A stretch of 64,000 bases of DNA from Bacteroides acidifaciens (GTDB lineage: Bacteria > Bacteroidota > Bacteroidia > Bacteroidales > Bacteroidaceae), in assembly GCF_903181435.1 (NCBI RefSeq), contig NZ_CAEUHO010000004.1, forward strand, positions 310,001-374,000, read 5' to 3'. Every line of letters begins with the position of its first letter. Position 1 is the stretch's first letter. The notes below the pieces were generated by a model. The model made no database searches. It worked only from the letters and a program-made list of their open reading frames with translations, and had not been told where the DNA came from. The position numbers and the translations under genes are program-made. Positions 1 through 8,822 of this stretch are shown here, piece after piece.

Positions 1-1560
1 AGCATAACTGCCGTCTTCGTTGTAGAGAGTTTCGTATGGCATAGCTACTGTTGTCCCTTGATATCCTGCTTGTGAATAGCTGGTGTTGCCGATACCCACA
101 TTTGTTCCTACGGTGAGTTTAAACCACTTGGTCAGGTCGAGTTCGTTTTTCATGTAGAAAGTGAACTTATCAAAACTGTTGTTCTTGTTGTAGGTACTTT
201 TATTTTCGTAACGGGCAGAAAAGAAGAAGTTGGATCTGTCACCCGCTTTGGAAAGAGAGAGATTATAGTCCTGTACGAAGTTCATTTGTTGCAGTTCGTC
301 ACGATAAGCTTTTCTATAATCATTCTTCCGTAAGAGGTCGAGTGAGGCGTTCAATTGACTTTCTGTGATTTCTCCTTTGGCGAGACGGTAATAGAGACGG
401 TCTACTGTGGATATGTAACTGGGGGCTTTTATATCGTTCAGCAAATCGAAATAATCTAACGGATTTTCTTGATAATTAGGATTATTGGTCAGATAGTCTC
501 TTTCGTAATCAATGATGTCACTGGTAGAAGCATAGTGGCGGTAGTCAAGTGATGGCAACGGATTCAGGTAGAAGTTGGCAGACACGTTGATGTTCGGTTT
601 CTTGCCCGTTCCGCGTTTGGTTGTTACGACAATGACACCGTTCGAAGCGCGTACACCATATAGAGAGGTGGCAGCGGCATCTTTCAGTACGGTAATTGTT
701 TCGATGTCTTCCGGATTCAGTTCGTTAATGCCTACTCCGGTGACAGGTTGTCCGTCCAGTACCAATAGCGGAGTGGTACCGATAGAGGTTGAGAATGTAG
801 AAGTACCACGAATACTCATTTTTCCGTTGTAACTAGTTAGCCCGGGAGTGGCACCTTCCAGTTTGCTGCCCAAATCCGGTGCCTGGATTTTGTCGAGATA
901 ATTGCTCTTCACAATCGTGGCCGCTCCGGTCGCCCGTTCGCGCGAGATAGTTTGGAAACCGGTGACGATTACTGCATCCAGTTGTTTCACATCCTCCACC
1001 ATGACTACTTGCAACAGTTGCTCACCACTGTAAACTACATCATGGGGCTTCATGCCTACAGAAGAAAAGTTCAGTACAGTTCCGTATGTCAGTGGTTTGG
1101 AGAACGTAAAGCGTCCGTCAATGTCTGTGATGGTTCCTTGGCTTTTATCTTGTGTGAAGATAGCGACTCCCGGAAGAACGTTCCCGTCGCTATCGGTGAC
1201 ACGTCCGTTCAGGGGTGTTTTGGCTATTGCTTTCTTGGGGATTGCAGTAATGACAATCGTTTTTCCTTTTATGGAATATTGTAGTCCGGTTCCTGTCAGG
1301 AGCGTTTTCATTACGTTGTTGATTTCAGCTTCCTGTAGAGATACGGACACATTGACTCCTTTCAATAGAGAGGCATTATAGAAAAACTGGTAGCCATATT
1401 GTTTACTCAGTTTCTCCAACACGTTTTCCAACGGTTTCTTACTTACCGTAACGGTGATCTTCTCCGGTTGGCGTGTTTGAGCATATGCCAACGGAGCGGT
1501 ACAGGACAGGATGAGGGAAATAGCCAACATGAGTCCTTTGGAAATAAGCTTTTCTGTCAT
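1..1560 (-). CDS. SusC/RagA-type TonB-dependent receptor with STN domain (3' end outside window)
   Basis: Outer-membrane TonB-dependent transporter; 520 N-terminal residues lie in the window and the barrel continues past base 1. From the ATG at 1560 one reads a signal peptide (cleavage after about residue 27, ...PLAYA-QTRQ), an STN secretin/TonB short domain (about 30-100), a carboxypeptidase-regulatory-like domain (about 115-200, NGRVTDSDGNVLPGVAI) and the plug (about 205-320, with VLDGQPVTGVGINELNPEDI and SLYGVRASNGVIVVTTKRG). An STN domain on a SusC protein marks receptors that signal to a periplasmic FecR anti-sigma factor, and genes for FecR and an ECF sigma factor lie just upstream. The ligand cannot be told; no SusD partner is visible because the gene runs off the window. 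Confidence 0.93.
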   Translation of the reverse strand, partial: MTEKLISKGLMLAISLILSCTAPLAYAQTRQPEKITVTVSKKPLENVLEKLSKQYGYQFFYNASLLKGVNVSVSLQEAEINNVMKTLLTGTGLQYSIKGKTIVITAIPKKAIAKTPLNGRVTDSDGNVLPGVAIFTQDKSQGTITDIDGRFTFSKPLTYGTVLNFSSVGMKPHDVVYSGEQLLQVVMVEDVKQLDAVIVTGFQTISRERATGAATIVKSNYLDKIQAPDLGSKLEGATPGLTSYNGKMSIRGTSTFSTSIGTTPLLVLDGQPVTGVGINELNPEDIETITVLKDAAATSLYGVRASNGVIVVTTKRGTGKKPNINVSANFYLNPLPSLDYRHYASTSDIIDYERDYLTNNPNYQENPLDYFDLLNDIKAPSYISTVDRLYYRLAKGEITESQLNASLDLLRKNDYRKAYRDELQQMNFVQDYNLSLSKAGDRSNFFFSARYENKSTYNKNNSFDKFTFYMKNELDLTKWFKLTVGTNVGIGNTSYSQAGYQGTTVAMPYETLYNEDGSYA

Positions 1561-1591
1561 AACTATGTGAAATTTATAATATTAGATGCTA

Positions 1592-2758
1592 TTATTCATT
1601 CTTTTTCTCTATTGCGTCTATTCTCCTGTCCTGATGGATTTTGAAGTCTAGTTCATTTGTCAGGTGCAGGATATTGAGTATTTCTGCGAGCGGCTGTTTA
1701 CGTGACAATATGCCGCTATAGCGTATATCTTGTATATCTTCGCTTACATTGATGTCTACATTATACCAGCGGGACAGTTCATTCATGATAGTACCGATTG
1801 TCTCGCTATGGAAGACGAACTTATCTTCCGTCCAACCAGTGGTAGCGGATATATCAGCTTGCGCTATGCTGTAATCGCGTGTCGTTTTATGGTAAGTGAA
1901 CTGTTCGCCTGGAGACAATGTGGCGAGAATCTTCTGTCCTTCGCGTACGTTGACCGAACCTTCAACCAAAGTGATGGATACATTTCCTTCTTCTTCGTAA
2001 GCCTTAATATTAAAGGCAGTTCCTGTGACTTGTACGTTCAGCGTGCCGAGCAATACATTGAAAGGTTTTTCCGGATTATGCTTAACTTTGAAGTATGCCT
2101 CTCCTCTTAATTCAACCTGGCGTATGTGCTGTTTGAAATGGGTAGGAAAGAGCAGTTCCGAAGCCGCATTCACTTGAATCTCTGTTCCGTCTTCCAGTGT
2201 CAGACGATATTCACCGCCTGCAGGTACTGCCAGTTTGTTGAACTGGTTGTCGGGCTTCAGTTCGATAGCGACATTTCTTTTTCCGTCCAGCGTGCTTCCA
2301 ATCAGTTGGTTGCCTTGGACAGTCAGATTGCTTTCTGCCAGTTCCACCGGCTCGTCATTCTGCGCGATAAGTGAAATCTTGGCAGGTTCGGGTACGGATG
2401 CCGCCCATTCAGCAACAGTTTCTTCGCTGTTTCTCATCCATAACCATGTGGCTGCCGTTCCGAGGATTAACAAGAAAGAAGCTGCAATACCTATATTATA
2501 TATAATACGTCTGCCGATTCTTTTTGTCGGAAGGGTCAGTCGGCTGCTGACTTCTTCCAACGCCTGTCGGGTATCAATGGAGTCGTGGAAGGAGATTTCC
2601 TGCGACAGGTTCTCCTGCTTCCGTATTTCTTCGTATAGTTCGGGTGACTCCTCTCTCCACTTCTGAGCCAGCAGTGAGGTCGAGGGCTTGCCGGTGCAGA
2701 TTTCTTTAGCCAATTCTTCGGCTATCTGCATGCTTTCTTTGAGCTTTTGGTCTGTCAT
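1592..2758 (-). CDS. FecR-family anti-sigma factor
   Basis: Inner-membrane anti-sigma factor of 388 aa. The first ~85 residues are cytoplasmic and should bind the ECF sigma factor. One transmembrane helix follows (about 85-107, YNIGIAASFLLILGTAATW), then the periplasmic FecR domain (about 180-275, with LTLEDGTEIQVNAASELLFP) and a C-terminal DUF4974 (about 315-385) that contacts the STN domain of the receptor. It ends 31 bases before the receptor start and begins 76 bases after the sigma gene, so all three are probably co-transcribed in the order sigma, FecR, SusC. Length and domain order are normal for Bacteroides FecR proteins. Confidence 0.95.
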   Translation of the reverse strand: MTDQKLKESMQIAEELAKEICTGKPSTSLLAQKWREESPELYEEIRKQENLSQEISFHDSIDTRQALEEVSSRLTLPTKRIGRRIIYNIGIAASFLLILGTAATWLWMRNSEETVAEWAASVPEPAKISLIAQNDEPVELAESNLTVQGNQLIGSTLDGKRNVAIELKPDNQFNKLAVPAGGEYRLTLEDGTEIQVNAASELLFPTHFKQHIRQVELRGEAYFKVKHNPEKPFNVLLGTLNVQVTGTAFNIKAYEEEGNVSITLVEGSVNVREGQKILATLSPGEQFTYHKTTRDYSIAQADISATTGWTEDKFVFHSETIGTIMNELSRWYNVDINVSEDIQDIRYSGILSRKQPLAEILNILHLTNELDFKIHQDRRIDAIEKKNE

Positions 2759-2834
2759 TTATAGAACGAAATTTGTGTTATTCTATAAGTAAAACAACAC
2801 AAGACGAATGTGGTATGATATAAAATTCAATTTT

Positions 2835-3398
2835 TTATAAAATAAGTAGCAAAAATCTTAATTCTTCCAGTTCGGCACGTAGTCGGGCGTATGCGTGCAT
2901 CTTGTGTGTCTTTACGGTAGGAACCGATATCGACAGTAATTCGGCTATCTCCTGGTTGGATTTATTTTGAAGGGAAAGAATGATAATTTCCTGCTCGCGC
3001 GGAGTGAGTTCCCTGATTTTCTGCCGTACCATAAAAGATACTTCCTCACGGATAATATTTTCCTGGATGAATTCCTCGCTTTGCATGACCTGTAACTGGC
3101 TTTCGGCATAGCGGTCTTTCACATCCTCATGTTTCAGGTGATTGAGGCAGCGGTTGGAGATGGAACGATAGAAAAAGGCCTTGATGGTTACAATGGAAGT
3201 GAAATTTTCCCGTTGCTCCCAAAAAGCGATGAAGACATCCTGAACAATGTCGCGTGCCTCTTCCACATCCAGGCGATACCGGCAGGCGAAAGAAAGGAAT
3301 AGAGTATAGTATTTCTTAAAGAATAAATCAAACTCTTTCTTGTTTTTTACTCTATTTGTTCCGAAGTGGTCGATATTATTTTCTTGAGGTATTATCAT
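2835..3398 (-). CDS. ECF RNA polymerase sigma-70 factor (FecI-like)
   Basis: Extracytoplasmic-function sigma factor of 187 aa. Region 2 (about 25-95) has the expected helices around DLFFKKYYTLF and ARDIVQDVFIAFWEQ. Region 4 (about 128-180) has LTPREQEIIILSLQNKSNQEIA followed by the helix-turn-helix SISVPTVKTHKMHA. It heads the three-gene signalling set with FecR and the STN-SusC receptor and should direct polymerase to the receptor gene when the receptor binds its ligand. Codon use matches its neighbours. The regulon beyond this operon is unknown. Confidence 0.95.
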   Translation of the reverse strand: MIIPQENNIDHFGTNRVKNKKEFDLFFKKYYTLFLSFACRYRLDVEEARDIVQDVFIAFWEQRENFTSIVTIKAFFYRSISNRCLNHLKHEDVKDRYAESQLQVMQSEEFIQENIIREEVSFMVRQKIRELTPREQEIIILSLQNKSNQEIAELLSISVPTVKTHKMHAYARLRAELEELRFLLLIL

Positions 3399-3475
3399 TC
3401 AGTTATACTGTTCTGTTTTAAAAAAGACTGTATATACACTAGACTTTTTTAGGGCATCCTCTTCTCTACGTGCTA

Positions 3476-3483
3476 CAAAAGTA
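3476..3483 (-). promoter_or_regulatory. -7 box of the sigma/FecR/SusC operon
   Basis: On the minus strand TACTTTTG matches the Bacteroides -7 consensus TAnnTTTG. It lies 77 bases upstream of the sigma factor ATG in an AT-rich gap. I see no clear -33 element. Confidence 0.5.
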
Positions 3484-3635
3484 AATATTTCCTTTTATCA
3501 GATAAACTTTTTTGGTGTTTTTTTCTGTTATTTTCTTTTCTGCTGTCATTTGTTTTCCCCGAACACTAACTATTTGTTATCAAGCTCCCTCTTTTGTTTT
3601 TTGTCGGATTCCGGGCAAATTCGGTTGGGAAGTGC

Positions 3636-3643
3636 TATATTTG
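3636..3643 (+). promoter_or_regulatory. -7 box of dacB
   Basis: TATATTTG matches TAnnTTTG exactly. Transcription would start near 3650, which excludes the longer reading frame beginning at 3550 and favours the ATG at 3676. Confidence 0.6.
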
Positions 3644-3675
3644 CGGGGGTGATTCGATTCATAAACCGCTTTTGT

Positions 3676-5082
3676 ATGAAGAAAGTTCTTTTATTAGTCA
3701 CGTTGTCCGTCTGTCTGTTGCCCTTGTGGGCACAAAGGGATTTTTCGCAGATAGATTCGCTTATTAAAAAGATGCTTCCCGAAGCATCCGAAGTCGGCAT
3801 ATCCGTTTATGACCTGACGGCGAAGAAGCCGTTGTACAACTACCGTGCGGAGAAACTTTCCCGCCCTGCTTCTACCATGAAACTGCTGACGGCTATTACC
3901 GCCCTCTCCCGTCCCGATGCGAACGAGCCTTTCCGTACGGAAGTATGGCACGATGGCGTGATAGAGCATGATACACTTCAAGGCAATCTATATGTTGTGG
4001 GTGGATTCGACCCCGAATTTGACAGTCAGGCGATGGATTCGTTGATAGAAAAGGTAGTCACTTTCCCTTTTTCCGTGATTAACGGGCAGGTGTATGGTGA
4101 TGTTTCGATGAAAGACTCCCTCTATTGGGGGCATGGATGGGCGTGGGACGATACCCCTGCGGGCTATCAACCTTATCTGTCCCCGCTCATGTTCTGCAAA
4201 GGAACGGTGGAAGTCTCTGTGATTCCCTCTACCCTGCAAGGAGATACGACAAGCGTGTCCTGCAAGCCTGTCTCTTCTTATTATACCCTGGCCAACCGGA
4301 CAAAGACACGTACTTCTTCTGCCGGAAAGTTCTCTTTCTCAAGAGACTGGCTGACGAACGGGAATAATCTCGTTGTTTCGGGCAATGTCGCTTCCATCCG
4401 AAAAGATAATGTCAATATCTATGATTCACCCGCTTTTTTTATGCACACTTTCCTCGAGCGTCTCCGTGCAAAAGGTATCATCGCTCCCCAATCTTATGCA
4501 TTTGCGGAATTGCCGCGCGACAGCGTTCATGTGGAGCGGATGGCAGGTTGGAATACATCGGTACAAAAAGTCTTGAACCAATTGATGAAAGAGAGCGACA
4601 ACCTGAATGCGGAAGCATTCCTCTGCCGCCTCGGGGCACAGGCTACGGGAAAGAAGCAGGTGGCTTCCGAAGACGGAATTGTAGAAATCATGAAGTTAAT
4701 CCGCCGCCTGGGGCACGACCCGAAAGACTATAAGATTGCGGACGGATGCGGGCTATCCAACTATAATTACCTCTCTCCCGCTCTGCTGGTCGATTTCTTG
4801 AAATATGCATATTCCCGGACGGGAATCTTTCAGAAACTCTATAAGTCTCTCCCCGTGGGCGGTGTGGACGGCACATTGAAAAACAGGATGAAAAGTGCGC
4901 CCGCTTATCGGAATGTTCATGCCAAGACAGGCTCGTTTACTGCCATTAATGCGCTTGCGGGCTATCTGCGAATGAAGGACGGGCACGAAGTGGCGTTTGC
5001 CATTATGAATCAGAATGTATTTTCGGCTGCTAAGGCAAGAGCGTTTCAGGATAAGGTTTGTGAGGTGATTATCGGACGGTAG
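3676..5082 (+). CDS. dacB: D-alanyl-D-alanine carboxypeptidase/endopeptidase (PBP4 family, peptidase S13)
   Basis: Periplasmic class C low-molecular-weight penicillin-binding protein of 468 aa that trims or cleaves peptidoglycan cross-links. A signal peptide of about 19 residues (ending LLPLWA) precedes the mature protein. The three active-site motifs are present: SxxK as STMK (Ser66, Lys69), SxN as SDN near residue 300, and KTG in HAKTGSF near residue 415. The reading frame is open back to 3550, but the start at 3676 gives a clean signal peptide and fits the promoter box at 3636. It stands alone, closed by terminators at 5090-5157. A scar copy of its 5' end lies at about 6582-6664. Confidence 0.95.
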   Translation: MKKVLLLVTLSVCLLPLWAQRDFSQIDSLIKKMLPEASEVGISVYDLTAKKPLYNYRAEKLSRPASTMKLLTAITALSRPDANEPFRTEVWHDGVIEHDTLQGNLYVVGGFDPEFDSQAMDSLIEKVVTFPFSVINGQVYGDVSMKDSLYWGHGWAWDDTPAGYQPYLSPLMFCKGTVEVSVIPSTLQGDTTSVSCKPVSSYYTLANRTKTRTSSAGKFSFSRDWLTNGNNLVVSGNVASIRKDNVNIYDSPAFFMHTFLERLRAKGIIAPQSYAFAELPRDSVHVERMAGWNTSVQKVLNQLMKESDNLNAEAFLCRLGAQATGKKQVASEDGIVEIMKLIRRLGHDPKDYKIADGCGLSNYNYLSPALLVDFLKYAYSRTGIFQKLYKSLPVGGVDGTLKNRMKSAPAYRNVHAKTGSFTAINALAGYLRMKDGHEVAFAIMNQNVFSAAKARAFQDKVCEVIIGR

Positions 5083-5089
5083 ATTCATA

Positions 5090-5128
5090 TTTCTGTTTGG
5101 TGGGCTGTCAATGTCCACCAAACAGAAA
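5090..5128. terminator. Bidirectional terminator between dacB and the esterase gene
   Basis: Perfect 14-bp inverted repeat (arms 5090-5103 and 5115-5128, TTTCTGTTTGGTGG and its complement) with an 11-base loop between two convergent genes. Confidence 0.75.
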
Positions 5129-5135
5129 AGGTTGG

Positions 5136-5157
5136 CAGCATATAATGCTGTTTTTTT
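5136..5157 (+). terminator. Intrinsic terminator downstream of dacB
   Basis: CAGCAT-ATA-ATGCTG hairpin followed by seven T residues: a classic rho-independent terminator on the plus strand, just before the stop of the convergent esterase gene. Confidence 0.75.
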
Positions 5158-5163
5158 ACCGGC

Positions 5164-6546
5164 TCACAGTTCCACCTCAATGGCGGCAGGATAGATACGC
5201 CGGGGGTCGGAGAAAGCAGCGCAACTGTTTGCCATGTTTTTAAGGTCCGGCTTTATTTTCCCCCGAAAAACCTGTTTTCCGTTTACCGTGACAGTAATCT
5301 CTTTCTTCAGATTTATGAGCTCATCACAGAGGTAGATGATTACTTTCCCTTTATCGGCAGGTGTATAATGTTTCTTGAACTTCATTTCAATGCCCCATCT
5401 GGGATCTTTTTGAACGGTTTCATAAGTGATATTGTCCACATTCAATGTGATGTGGTTGCCTGTGACGGTCATTTCGTAGCGGGTGCGGGCATTGATGTCT
5501 TCATTAGGGCGTTCTTTGACGAAGAGGTTGTAGAACCCTTTACGGTGCAGCCCGTCCATTTCGAAATCTTCCCAATAGACGTATTTCGGATAAGGGTTGC
5601 GGGTGTATTGTTTCAGCCACGGAGTAGTCGGGCGATAGTCAATCGAATGCCCTTTGCCGGGAATCAGCTCTATCTGATGGGTGTATAGCCCGGGGTGCAG
5701 GGTTTGCAGCCGTTCAAATTCTTCCTTCACGTAGCCGGTGAGAATATTTCGGTAAAAGCCGCGGTCATTGGCTCCTGTCCTCAGGGAGAAAGCAATATGG
5801 GCGCAGTTCTCGGCGGGGGCATTCTTCAAGGGTTCTCCACCTGCCATGGGGCCTGCTCCGGCAAGGTAATCGGCATAGAAAGAGGCAAGGCGCTGGCTGC
5901 CATATCCGCCCTCGGAGATGCCGAAGATATACACTTTGTCCGGATTGATATGGCCGGATACTAACGACTGGCGCAATAGTTTCTCCCAGGCATATTGTTT
6001 GGATTTCTGCCACCAGCGGTAGTAGCTTCCTTCGTTGGGGATTTGCGGAATGAAGTAGGCGGACGGTGCGTCGTCGAACATCCGGCATATTGTAAGTCCC
6101 GTGTCCCATTCTGCGGCTTTCGGACCCGACCCGTGCGTATAGATAAACAGCGGATAGCCTTCGACGGGTTTCGTTGTGCCCTTCGTACCCCAGTAATAGG
6201 GCATCACGGCTTTCGGTTCCAGTTCGGGGGGAAGGTTCCATTGGCTGCGTGTCTTGTCGGACAGGGGTTGTAGCGGAATTAGTTTTTCTTCGTCCAGACG
6301 TTCGTTCGCCGTTCGCCATGCGTTCCACACTAATTGGCGGTATTGTTCCACTTTCGCAAGGCTGAATTGTTTCCCTTTTTCGAAAGTGTGATTCTTGTCC
6401 GGTGATGTCAGACAAGTGGAGAAATAGTTGAGAAGTGCGGTATTGTCCTTATCCGCATTGTTGGCGGTGGCGGTGTTGCTTCCTGTTGTCAGACAGAAGA
6501 ACAGTCCGCATAAGGTGGCGTTGCGCATAACATTCATCGTTTTCAT
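5164..6546 (-). CDS. Exported alpha/beta-hydrolase (esterase-like)
   Basis: Predicted secreted serine hydrolase of 460 aa. The ATG at 6546 gives a signal peptide (MKTMNVMRNATLCGLFFC...). The nucleophile elbow is GISEGGYG, in the sequence KVYIFGISEGGYGS, and a late GKGHSIDY supplies a plausible catalytic His. The fold resembles PHB-depolymerase or feruloyl-esterase-like hydrolases, with a C-terminal beta-rich extension of about 120 residues. The frame is open up to 6651, but that part is antisense to a dacB scar and is not coding. The substrate is unknown; polysaccharide deacylation would be a guess. Confidence 0.8.
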   Translation of the reverse strand: MKTMNVMRNATLCGLFFCLTTGSNTATANNADKDNTALLNYFSTCLTSPDKNHTFEKGKQFSLAKVEQYRQLVWNAWRTANERLDEEKLIPLQPLSDKTRSQWNLPPELEPKAVMPYYWGTKGTTKPVEGYPLFIYTHGSGPKAAEWDTGLTICRMFDDAPSAYFIPQIPNEGSYYRWWQKSKQYAWEKLLRQSLVSGHINPDKVYIFGISEGGYGSQRLASFYADYLAGAGPMAGGEPLKNAPAENCAHIAFSLRTGANDRGFYRNILTGYVKEEFERLQTLHPGLYTHQIELIPGKGHSIDYRPTTPWLKQYTRNPYPKYVYWEDFEMDGLHRKGFYNLFVKERPNEDINARTRYEMTVTGNHITLNVDNITYETVQKDPRWGIEMKFKKHYTPADKGKVIIYLCDELINLKKEITVTVNGKQVFRGKIKPDLKNMANSCAAFSDPRRIYPAAIEVEL

Positions 6547-6581
6547 AGTGTCATTTTGCTTTTTATATATTGATTTTACTT

Positions 6582-6664
6582 TGTTTCTGCTGCCTTTGTG
6601 GGCGCAAAGAGATTTCTCGGAGATAGATTCGCTTATTCTTGAAATATGCATATTCCCGGAGGGT
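6582..6664 (+). pseudogene. Internally deleted remnant of a second dacB-like gene
   Basis: In one plus-strand frame this reads LLPLWAQRDFSEIDSLI, matching the dacB protein at its signal-peptide junction (LLPLWAQRDFSQIDSLI). It then jumps into bases CTTGAAATATGCATATTCCC that match dacB at about 4797-4816, roughly 1 kb further into the gene. A paralog therefore once lay here and lost its middle, leaving about 83 bases. The intact dacB is 1.5 kb upstream on the same strand. Confidence 0.75.
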
Positions 6665-6673
6665 AACCCCGTG

Positions 6674-7870
6674 TCAATACATTAATCCAAATAGCCAAAG
6701 TGGAATCTCATTGTTGAATCCTATTTCTATATTATCAAGAGCCAGATAACCGTTCTTCACTCCGGTTAGTTGTTTCTGCGTTTTATTTTTGCCGCCAATC
6801 TCGAAATTATATGTTTCATTCAAAGTAAAGTCTATTTGGGAAGAATAGGTAACTTTGCATTTTACGATGGTTTGATTGAAAAAGAATGTTTCCCGGACAT
6901 TTCCTATATCCGTCTTTTCTCCTCCCAATGCATAGGCATAATTAGTATTGCCCAGATATATCTTTTCTGGTTTTGCCAGTTGTTTGATGCCGGAAGCCTC
7001 TTTGTCAAGTAGCAGGAGAGCTTGGGCTTTTTGGAGATAGGATAGATAATTCAGCAGGCTGATGCGGCTGACTTCTATCTCTTTGCTGAGCATTGATATA
7101 TTGGGGATATAGGGCACAAGACCGGCAAGAATGGCAAACAGTTTTTTTATTTTACCAATGGAGTAATAATCTATTTTTTCAGTAGAAGGTAAGTCTACAT
7201 CCAAAATTGTATTCAAAGTGGCGAGCAGTTTCTCGTGATATAATATTTTATCTTCTTTATAAAAAGGGTAATAGCCGTAAGTCAGGTATTCATTGAATGC
7301 CACAAGTGGTTTCAATTGTTTGCTTATGTTCATGGCTATTTCGATATGTCTTGTCAGGATGTCGGGAAGTGTAAGTGCTTCCATTTTATATCCATATTCA
7401 AATTGTAGGAATTCACGAAAAGAAAGGCCGTGCAAATGATAGGTGACAGCTCTTCTTGAGAGGTCTGCTTCACCTTTGTGTATTTCCAATAAGGAAGACC
7501 CTGTGAATACTATTTTTATATCCGGATAACTGTCATAGATGTTCTTTATTTCCCTTGACCAGGTAGGGTATTTATGTACTTCGTCCAGAAACAAAGCTTT
7601 TCCTCCCATTTTCTGAAACTCGTCAGCCAGTTCGAATAAGGAGTGGGTGGTGAACCATATATTGTCTAATGAAACGTAGAGCACTTCGTTGCCATAACCG
7701 GGATAATGCTCTTTTATATATTGGAGCATGAGAGTTGTTTTTCCTGTTCCGCGTGCGCCTGTTATGGCTATCAACCGGTTGTCCCAGCGAATTTCATGAT
7801 ACAGGTATCTTATGAAATCCAATGAAACCCGTTCCTTAAGTTGATAGAATGTGGTGAATAATTGTTTCAT
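6674..7870 (-). CDS. AAA-family ATPase with C-terminal DUF4143-type domain
   Basis: ATP-binding protein of 398 aa. It shows Walker A GARGTGKTT (residues ~38-46), Walker B ALFLDEVH (~93-100), a sensor-like IVFTGSS and the family stretch SFREFLQFEYGY, the AAA_14 plus DUF4143 layout. The C-terminal part carries a winged-helix-like segment (SMLSKEIEVSRISLLNYLSYLQKA) and ends in a nuclease-like region that may be degenerate. These genes are very common in Bacteroides, are often acquired horizontally, and have no proven cellular role. A 24-bp palindrome lies just upstream of the start. Confidence 0.88.
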   Translation of the reverse strand: MKQLFTTFYQLKERVSLDFIRYLYHEIRWDNRLIAITGARGTGKTTLMLQYIKEHYPGYGNEVLYVSLDNIWFTTHSLFELADEFQKMGGKALFLDEVHKYPTWSREIKNIYDSYPDIKIVFTGSSLLEIHKGEADLSRRAVTYHLHGLSFREFLQFEYGYKMEALTLPDILTRHIEIAMNISKQLKPLVAFNEYLTYGYYPFYKEDKILYHEKLLATLNTILDVDLPSTEKIDYYSIGKIKKLFAILAGLVPYIPNISMLSKEIEVSRISLLNYLSYLQKAQALLLLDKEASGIKQLAKPEKIYLGNTNYAYALGGEKTDIGNVRETFFFNQTIVKCKVTYSSQIDFTLNETYNFEIGGKNKTQKQLTGVKNGYLALDNIEIGFNNEIPLWLFGLMY

Positions 7871-7894
7871 AGAAATAGTTTGTTGATTCTTCTA

Positions 7895-7902
7895 CAAAAA
7901 TA
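7895..7902 (-). promoter_or_regulatory. -7 box of the AAA ATPase gene
   Basis: Minus-strand TATTTTTG matches TAnnTTTG and lies 25 bases upstream of the ATG at 7870. The neighbouring palindrome (7904-7960) covers the place of the -33 element. Confidence 0.55.
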
Positions 7903-7903
7903 C

Positions 7904-7960
7904 AATTGTATTCTCTAATAAACAAAAATAGTTGGATTTTGTTTATTAGAGAATACAATT
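7904..7960. repeat. 24-bp perfect inverted repeat upstream of the AAA ATPase gene
   Basis: Arms 7904-7927 and 7937-7960 are perfect reverse complements around a 9-base loop (ATAGTTGGA). The position, over the -33 region of the AAA gene and after the stop of the TonB-domain gene (both on the minus strand), allows either an operator or a terminator. The arms are AT-rich (core TTCTCTAATAAAC); the string ATTCTCTAATAAAC also appears at 24432. Confidence 0.8.
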
Positions 7961-7990
7961 ATATCCGTTTGACCAAGAATCCTGTAACTT

Positions 7991-8737
7991 CTATGTTCTT
8001 TTTTGATGAGCATATTCATACTCTATTATTATTGCAAAATTAATCGACAGCCTTTGCCGGGTTTCTACAGGGCGGCTTCGTTGGATGGCGGGTTTCCAGT
8101 TTGGCATATTCCGGATGATTCTTATGGCTTCTTCATCTAAAGCGGGAGATACACCTTTGACTATCTTGGGATTTTTAACGGTTCCTCTTTGGGTGATAGT
8201 AAATTCAACGGTGACCTGCCCTTCCTCTCCCTTTAGAAAAGCTTCTTCAGGATATTGTAAAGCTTCGGTAAGATACTTTTCCAATCCTTTCGCTTTGCCG
8301 GGAAATTCGGCATTTTGTTCTATAACTGCAAAGTTATATGTGTCATCTTCAAAAACGTCCGTTGTATCGCACATGATGTAGCGGTTTCTGACAATTGTTA
8401 TTTCGTGAAGATTGTAAGGTTCCGGCTCCATTCGTATAATTAGTCCCGATGATTGATTTTTATCTAATTGCAACTCGGTCTTTTTCATTCCCATATGCGA
8501 ACAGTAAATAGTTTCTTTGTCTTTTGCCATAATGGCAAACTTCCCTTGTTTGTCTGATATTGTTCCCCTTGGAACGCCCGGTATATAAATATTTACTGCT
8601 GATATAGCCTTGCCTTCGGAGTCAATTACTTTTCCGCTGAATTTTTGGAATTCTATTTCTTGGGCAAGAGAAGGCATGATATTGGCGATACATAGCGAAA
8701 TACATAATAGCAGTCTGTTGATAGTCAGTGTTTTCAT
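7991..8737 (-). CDS. TonB C-terminal domain protein with carboxypeptidase-regulatory-like domain
   Basis: Exported protein of 248 aa. A signal peptide (cleavage near PSLAQ, residue ~26) is followed by a CarboxypepD_reg-like domain (about 32-110, GKVIDSEGKAISAVNIYIPG). A TonB C-terminal domain follows (about 165-245, GQVTVEFTITQRGTVKNPKI ... NMPNWKPA). Classical TonB proteins keep an N-terminal inner-membrane anchor and a proline-rich spacer; both are missing, so it may be a periplasmic TonB-like adaptor rather than an energy transducer. It stands alone without ExbB/ExbD. Confidence 0.85.
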   Translation of the reverse strand: MKTLTINRLLLCISLCIANIMPSLAQEIEFQKFSGKVIDSEGKAISAVNIYIPGVPRGTISDKQGKFAIMAKDKETIYCSHMGMKKTELQLDKNQSSGLIIRMEPEPYNLHEITIVRNRYIMCDTTDVFEDDTYNFAVIEQNAEFPGKAKGLEKYLTEALQYPEEAFLKGEEGQVTVEFTITQRGTVKNPKIVKGVSPALDEEAIRIIRNMPNWKPAIQRSRPVETRQRLSINFAIIIEYEYAHQKRT

Positions 8738-8822
8738 GTCTATTTCAATATGAAATAGGTTCGGTTATATCATATTGATTATAAGCCGAACCTATTTGAC
8801 GTTTTATATTTGCAACATTTTC

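Noticed and set aside
3550..3675. N-terminal extension of DacB
   Set aside because: It would precede the predicted transcription start and bury the signal peptide.
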